35,349 nt of DNA. Origin: Halodesulfovibrio sp. MK-HDV. Lineage in GTDB: Bacteria > Desulfobacterota > Desulfovibrionia > Desulfovibrionales > Desulfovibrionaceae. The notes below the pieces were generated by a model. That model did not search any database, was not told the origin of the DNA, and saw only the letters and a list, made by a program, of their open reading frames with translations. This document shows positions 33,742 through 35,349 of this stretch, piece after piece. Made by a program: the position numbers and the translations under genes. Every line of letters begins with the position of its first letter. Positions within the stretch are counted from its first letter, which is position 1. The stretch lies in assembly GCF_009914765.1 (NCBI RefSeq), contig NZ_WYDS01000025.1, forward strand, positions 21,807 to 57,155. The letters run 5' to 3'.

Positions 33742-34788
33742 TTAATGTAATATGTCCCAACTCACTGGCGTACCCATTTCAAGATCAGTGCTCGCTTTTC
33801 GCCCAATTACAGTCTCTAAGTAACGAGGGTGTAAGCCATTTCCAGGACGAATCGAGCGTACATTCTGCGAAGTAAACAACTCCCCTTTTTTCATATCCTT
33901 AACAACAAAAAGAGAACGTCTTACAGCTACAGTTTCTTTTTCCTTCTCCGTCAGCTCATAGTTGACATGACCTAACGCTTTTTCAACAACTCTGATGTCT
34001 TGAACCAACTGTTTGAACTCATGCGGTTCCATAGAAAAACTAGAATCCGGCCCACCATCTGCTCTGGAAAGCGTTACATGCTTTTCCACTACTTTAGCGC
34101 CAAGACTCACCGCAGCCACAGCTACCGCAGAGCCCAGCGTGTGGTCAGACAACCCGACAGGACAATTAAACGTTTGCGCCAAGTTTGGAATTGTCAAAAG
34201 GTTAGCCTCTTCCGGTAAAGCTGGATAAGCGGAAGTGCATTTTAACAATACAATTTCCGGACAACCGCCTTCCCGTAACGTGCTGACCGCCTCATGAATT
34301 TCAGAAAGCGTTGCCATACCTGTAGACATAATTACAGGCAGTTCAGTCGAAGCAATTTTTTTAAGTAACGGGATATCAATAACTTCGAAACTTGCTACCT
34401 TGAAACAAGGAACACCCACATCCATTAAATAATCAACGGCTGTATTATCAAATGGAGTTGAGAAACAATCCATTCCCAGCCCATTGGCGAGAGTCTTAAG
34501 GTGCTGGTGCCAGTCCCACGGCATATATGCTTCTTCATATAAATCATAAAATGTTCTTCCAGCCCAACAGGATGTGCCTTCAATTTTGAAGTACGGCTGC
34601 GACGACGGAATCGTTAAGCTGTCTGCAGTATACGTTTGCAGCTTAATGGCATCAGCACCAGCGTCAGCTGCTGCTTTGATGATTGCTTCAGCTCTTTCTA
34701 TGCTGCTATTATGATTAGCCGAGAGTTCAGCTACAATATAAGTATGTTGTTCTTTAAGCATTTTCTTAAAAAAGTTAGTTTGCGACAC
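33742..34788 (-). CDS. pseI: pseudaminic acid synthase-type nonulosonate synthase
   Basis: This 348-residue enzyme condenses a 6-deoxy-hexose derivative with phosphoenolpyruvate to a nine-carbon nonulosonate. The NeuB-type barrel signatures are YIVAELSANHNSSIERAEAI, DAIKLQTYTADSLTIP, CFSTPFDNTAVDYL, PVIMSTGMAT, LLKCTSAYPA and GLSDHTLG. The C-terminal SAF antifreeze-like domain (about 285-345) has RRSLFVVKDMKKGE and RPGNGLHPRYLE. The segment EGTSCWAGRTFYDLYEEAYM is the part I associate with PseI rather than NeuB or LegI. A GTG start at 34788 has AGGAGA 6 nt upstream and overlaps the WbqC-like gene by 14 nt. The other pse genes are not in the window. The sugar could decorate flagellin or the O-antigen. 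Confidence 0.88.
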   Translation of the reverse strand: MSQTNFFKKMLKEQHTYIVAELSANHNSSIERAEAIIKAAADAGADAIKLQTYTADSLTIPSSQPYFKIEGTSCWAGRTFYDLYEEAYMPWDWHQHLKTLANGLGMDCFSTPFDNTAVDYLMDVGVPCFKVASFEVIDIPLLKKIASTELPVIMSTGMATLSEIHEAVSTLREGGCPEIVLLKCTSAYPALPEEANLLTIPNLAQTFNCPVGLSDHTLGSAVAVAAVSLGAKVVEKHVTLSRADGGPDSSFSMEPHEFKQLVQDIRVVEKALGHVNYELTEKEKETVAVRRSLFVVKDMKKGELFTSQNVRSIRPGNGLHPRYLETVIGRKASTDLEMGTPVSWDILH

Positions 34789-35349
34789 TAAAATCTCCTG
34801 TTACGATCTCTACACATCTATCAGGACCAAGGTGAAAAAACGTATCAAGGCAAGCCATAAATGGTACAAACTCTGAGTTTTGCTGTGCATACTCTATGAG
34901 TTCAGGGTGATGATAGCGCACGGCGATATTTGAATCTTGAAACGCCTCTTCAATCCCATACGCTTTCCCGTTACCTCCTGAAACATACTCCGTAGCTCCG
35001 GCTAGCACGCAAAGATCTCTTATCTTTTCGGGCCCGTAATCAGCGCATTCCCCTCGCTTCTCTATATCCGTGGCAAGAGCTAGCTGAGGGGTAAACCCTA
35101 AGTAGGAACACAGCACTTCGAGTTGACTACGAATGACCCTTGTATAATCCCCATCACTCTCAAGGAATGTCTCTAAAATTCTTTTTTCAAGCATATCCAG
35201 AAGAGAACTGTCATAGTACTTCGCATCAGCGTAATACCTTTTCACTACCGAAATATGATCGGTAATCCACTGACTGTCCTGTATCTTTGTATTGCATATT
35301 AACGCCCTGCTTGAAGAGCTGATCGGAACTGTCAACCATTTGGAATCAG
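34775..35349 (-). CDS. WbqC-family protein, N-terminus cut by window edge
   Basis: The frame is open to the right end of the window and has no proper start, so the N-terminal part, including the expected HQPxYLPWLG segment, lies outside. The visible 190 residues match the WbqC family: KWLTVPI at the edge, then SQWITDHISVVKRYYADAKY, LEVLCSYLGF, DYGPEKIRDLCVLAGATEYV and SGGNGKAYG. WbqC-like proteins occur in O-antigen and nonulosonate loci, and their reaction is not settled. Its 3' end overlaps the PseI start by 14 nt, indicating one operon. Confidence 0.8.
   Translation of the reverse strand, partial: DSKWLTVPISSSSRALICNTKIQDSQWITDHISVVKRYYADAKYYDSSLLDMLEKRILETFLESDGDYTRVIRSQLEVLCSYLGFTPQLALATDIEKRGECADYGPEKIRDLCVLAGATEYVSGGNGKAYGIEEAFQDSNIAVRYHHPELIEYAQQNSEFVPFMACLDTFFHLGPDRCVEIVTGDFSVAN

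Noticed and set aside
1-35349. CRISPR arrays, rRNA and tRNA genes
   Set aside because: No regularly spaced repeats, no tRNA cloverleaf with a CCA-type end and no rRNA-like sequence were found on reading both strands.

Overview
The window looks like chromosomal DNA of a Gram-negative, strictly anaerobic bacterium, most probably a sulfate-reducer-type Desulfovibrionaceae (Desulfovibrio/Halodesulfovibrio-like). This is inferred from gene content: two oxygen-sensitive glycyl radical enzymes (GREs), an Fe-S L-serine dehydratase, a PocR-domain sensor kinase, sigma-54 response regulators, and moderate-to-low GC by eye. No rRNA, tRNA, CRISPR array or intact insertion sequence is visible.

Layout. (1) 115-880: two small membrane proteins of unknown function. 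(2) 1044-6144, minus strand: a three-gene sensory operon (periplasmic binding protein, then HAMP/PAS histidine kinase, then NtrC-class regulator) with the architecture of the Salmonella PgtC-PgtB-PgtA system. It is divergent from (3) 6730-9626: a tripartite tricarboxylate transporter tctC-tctB-tctA preceded by a good sigma-54 promoter (6552-6567) and a nested dyad (6440-6476). The sensory operon probably controls the transporter. (4) 9890-13512: a fused Fe-S L-serine dehydratase (minus), an orphan TupA-like periplasmic binding protein and a secreted SRPBCC-like protein.

(5) 13657-24470 is the most interesting part. It holds a MerR regulator and a CutC-family GRE (plus strand). Convergent with these is a minus-strand operon of a GlcG/HbpS-like small protein, a second and different dehydratase-like GRE, and a single radical-SAM activase. 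Divergent from that operon is a PocR-PAS histidine kinase with a sigma-54 response regulator whose receiver domain carries an apparent one-base frameshift. There is one activase for two GREs, and no microcompartment shell gene or aldehyde dehydrogenase is nearby. This suggests a diol/amine-type radical pathway wired differently from the known choline (cut) or propanediol loci.

(6) 24683-35349 is a surface-glycan region, AT-rich by eye, after a roughly 0.9 kb non-coding stretch. Plus strand: an initiating sugar transferase and two GT4 glycosyltransferases. Minus strand: a WbqC-family protein (cut by the window edge), a PseI-type nonulosonate synthase, a GT-B/capsule-type transferase, a Wzx-like flippase and a Wzy/WaaL-like polymerase or ligase. 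Between the convergent halves lies a candidate small structured RNA (29332-29487) with its own promoter and terminator.

All family assignments come from reading the translations. No database search was run, and comparisons with CutC, glycerol dehydratase, HypD and SdaA rest on remembered residue numbering.
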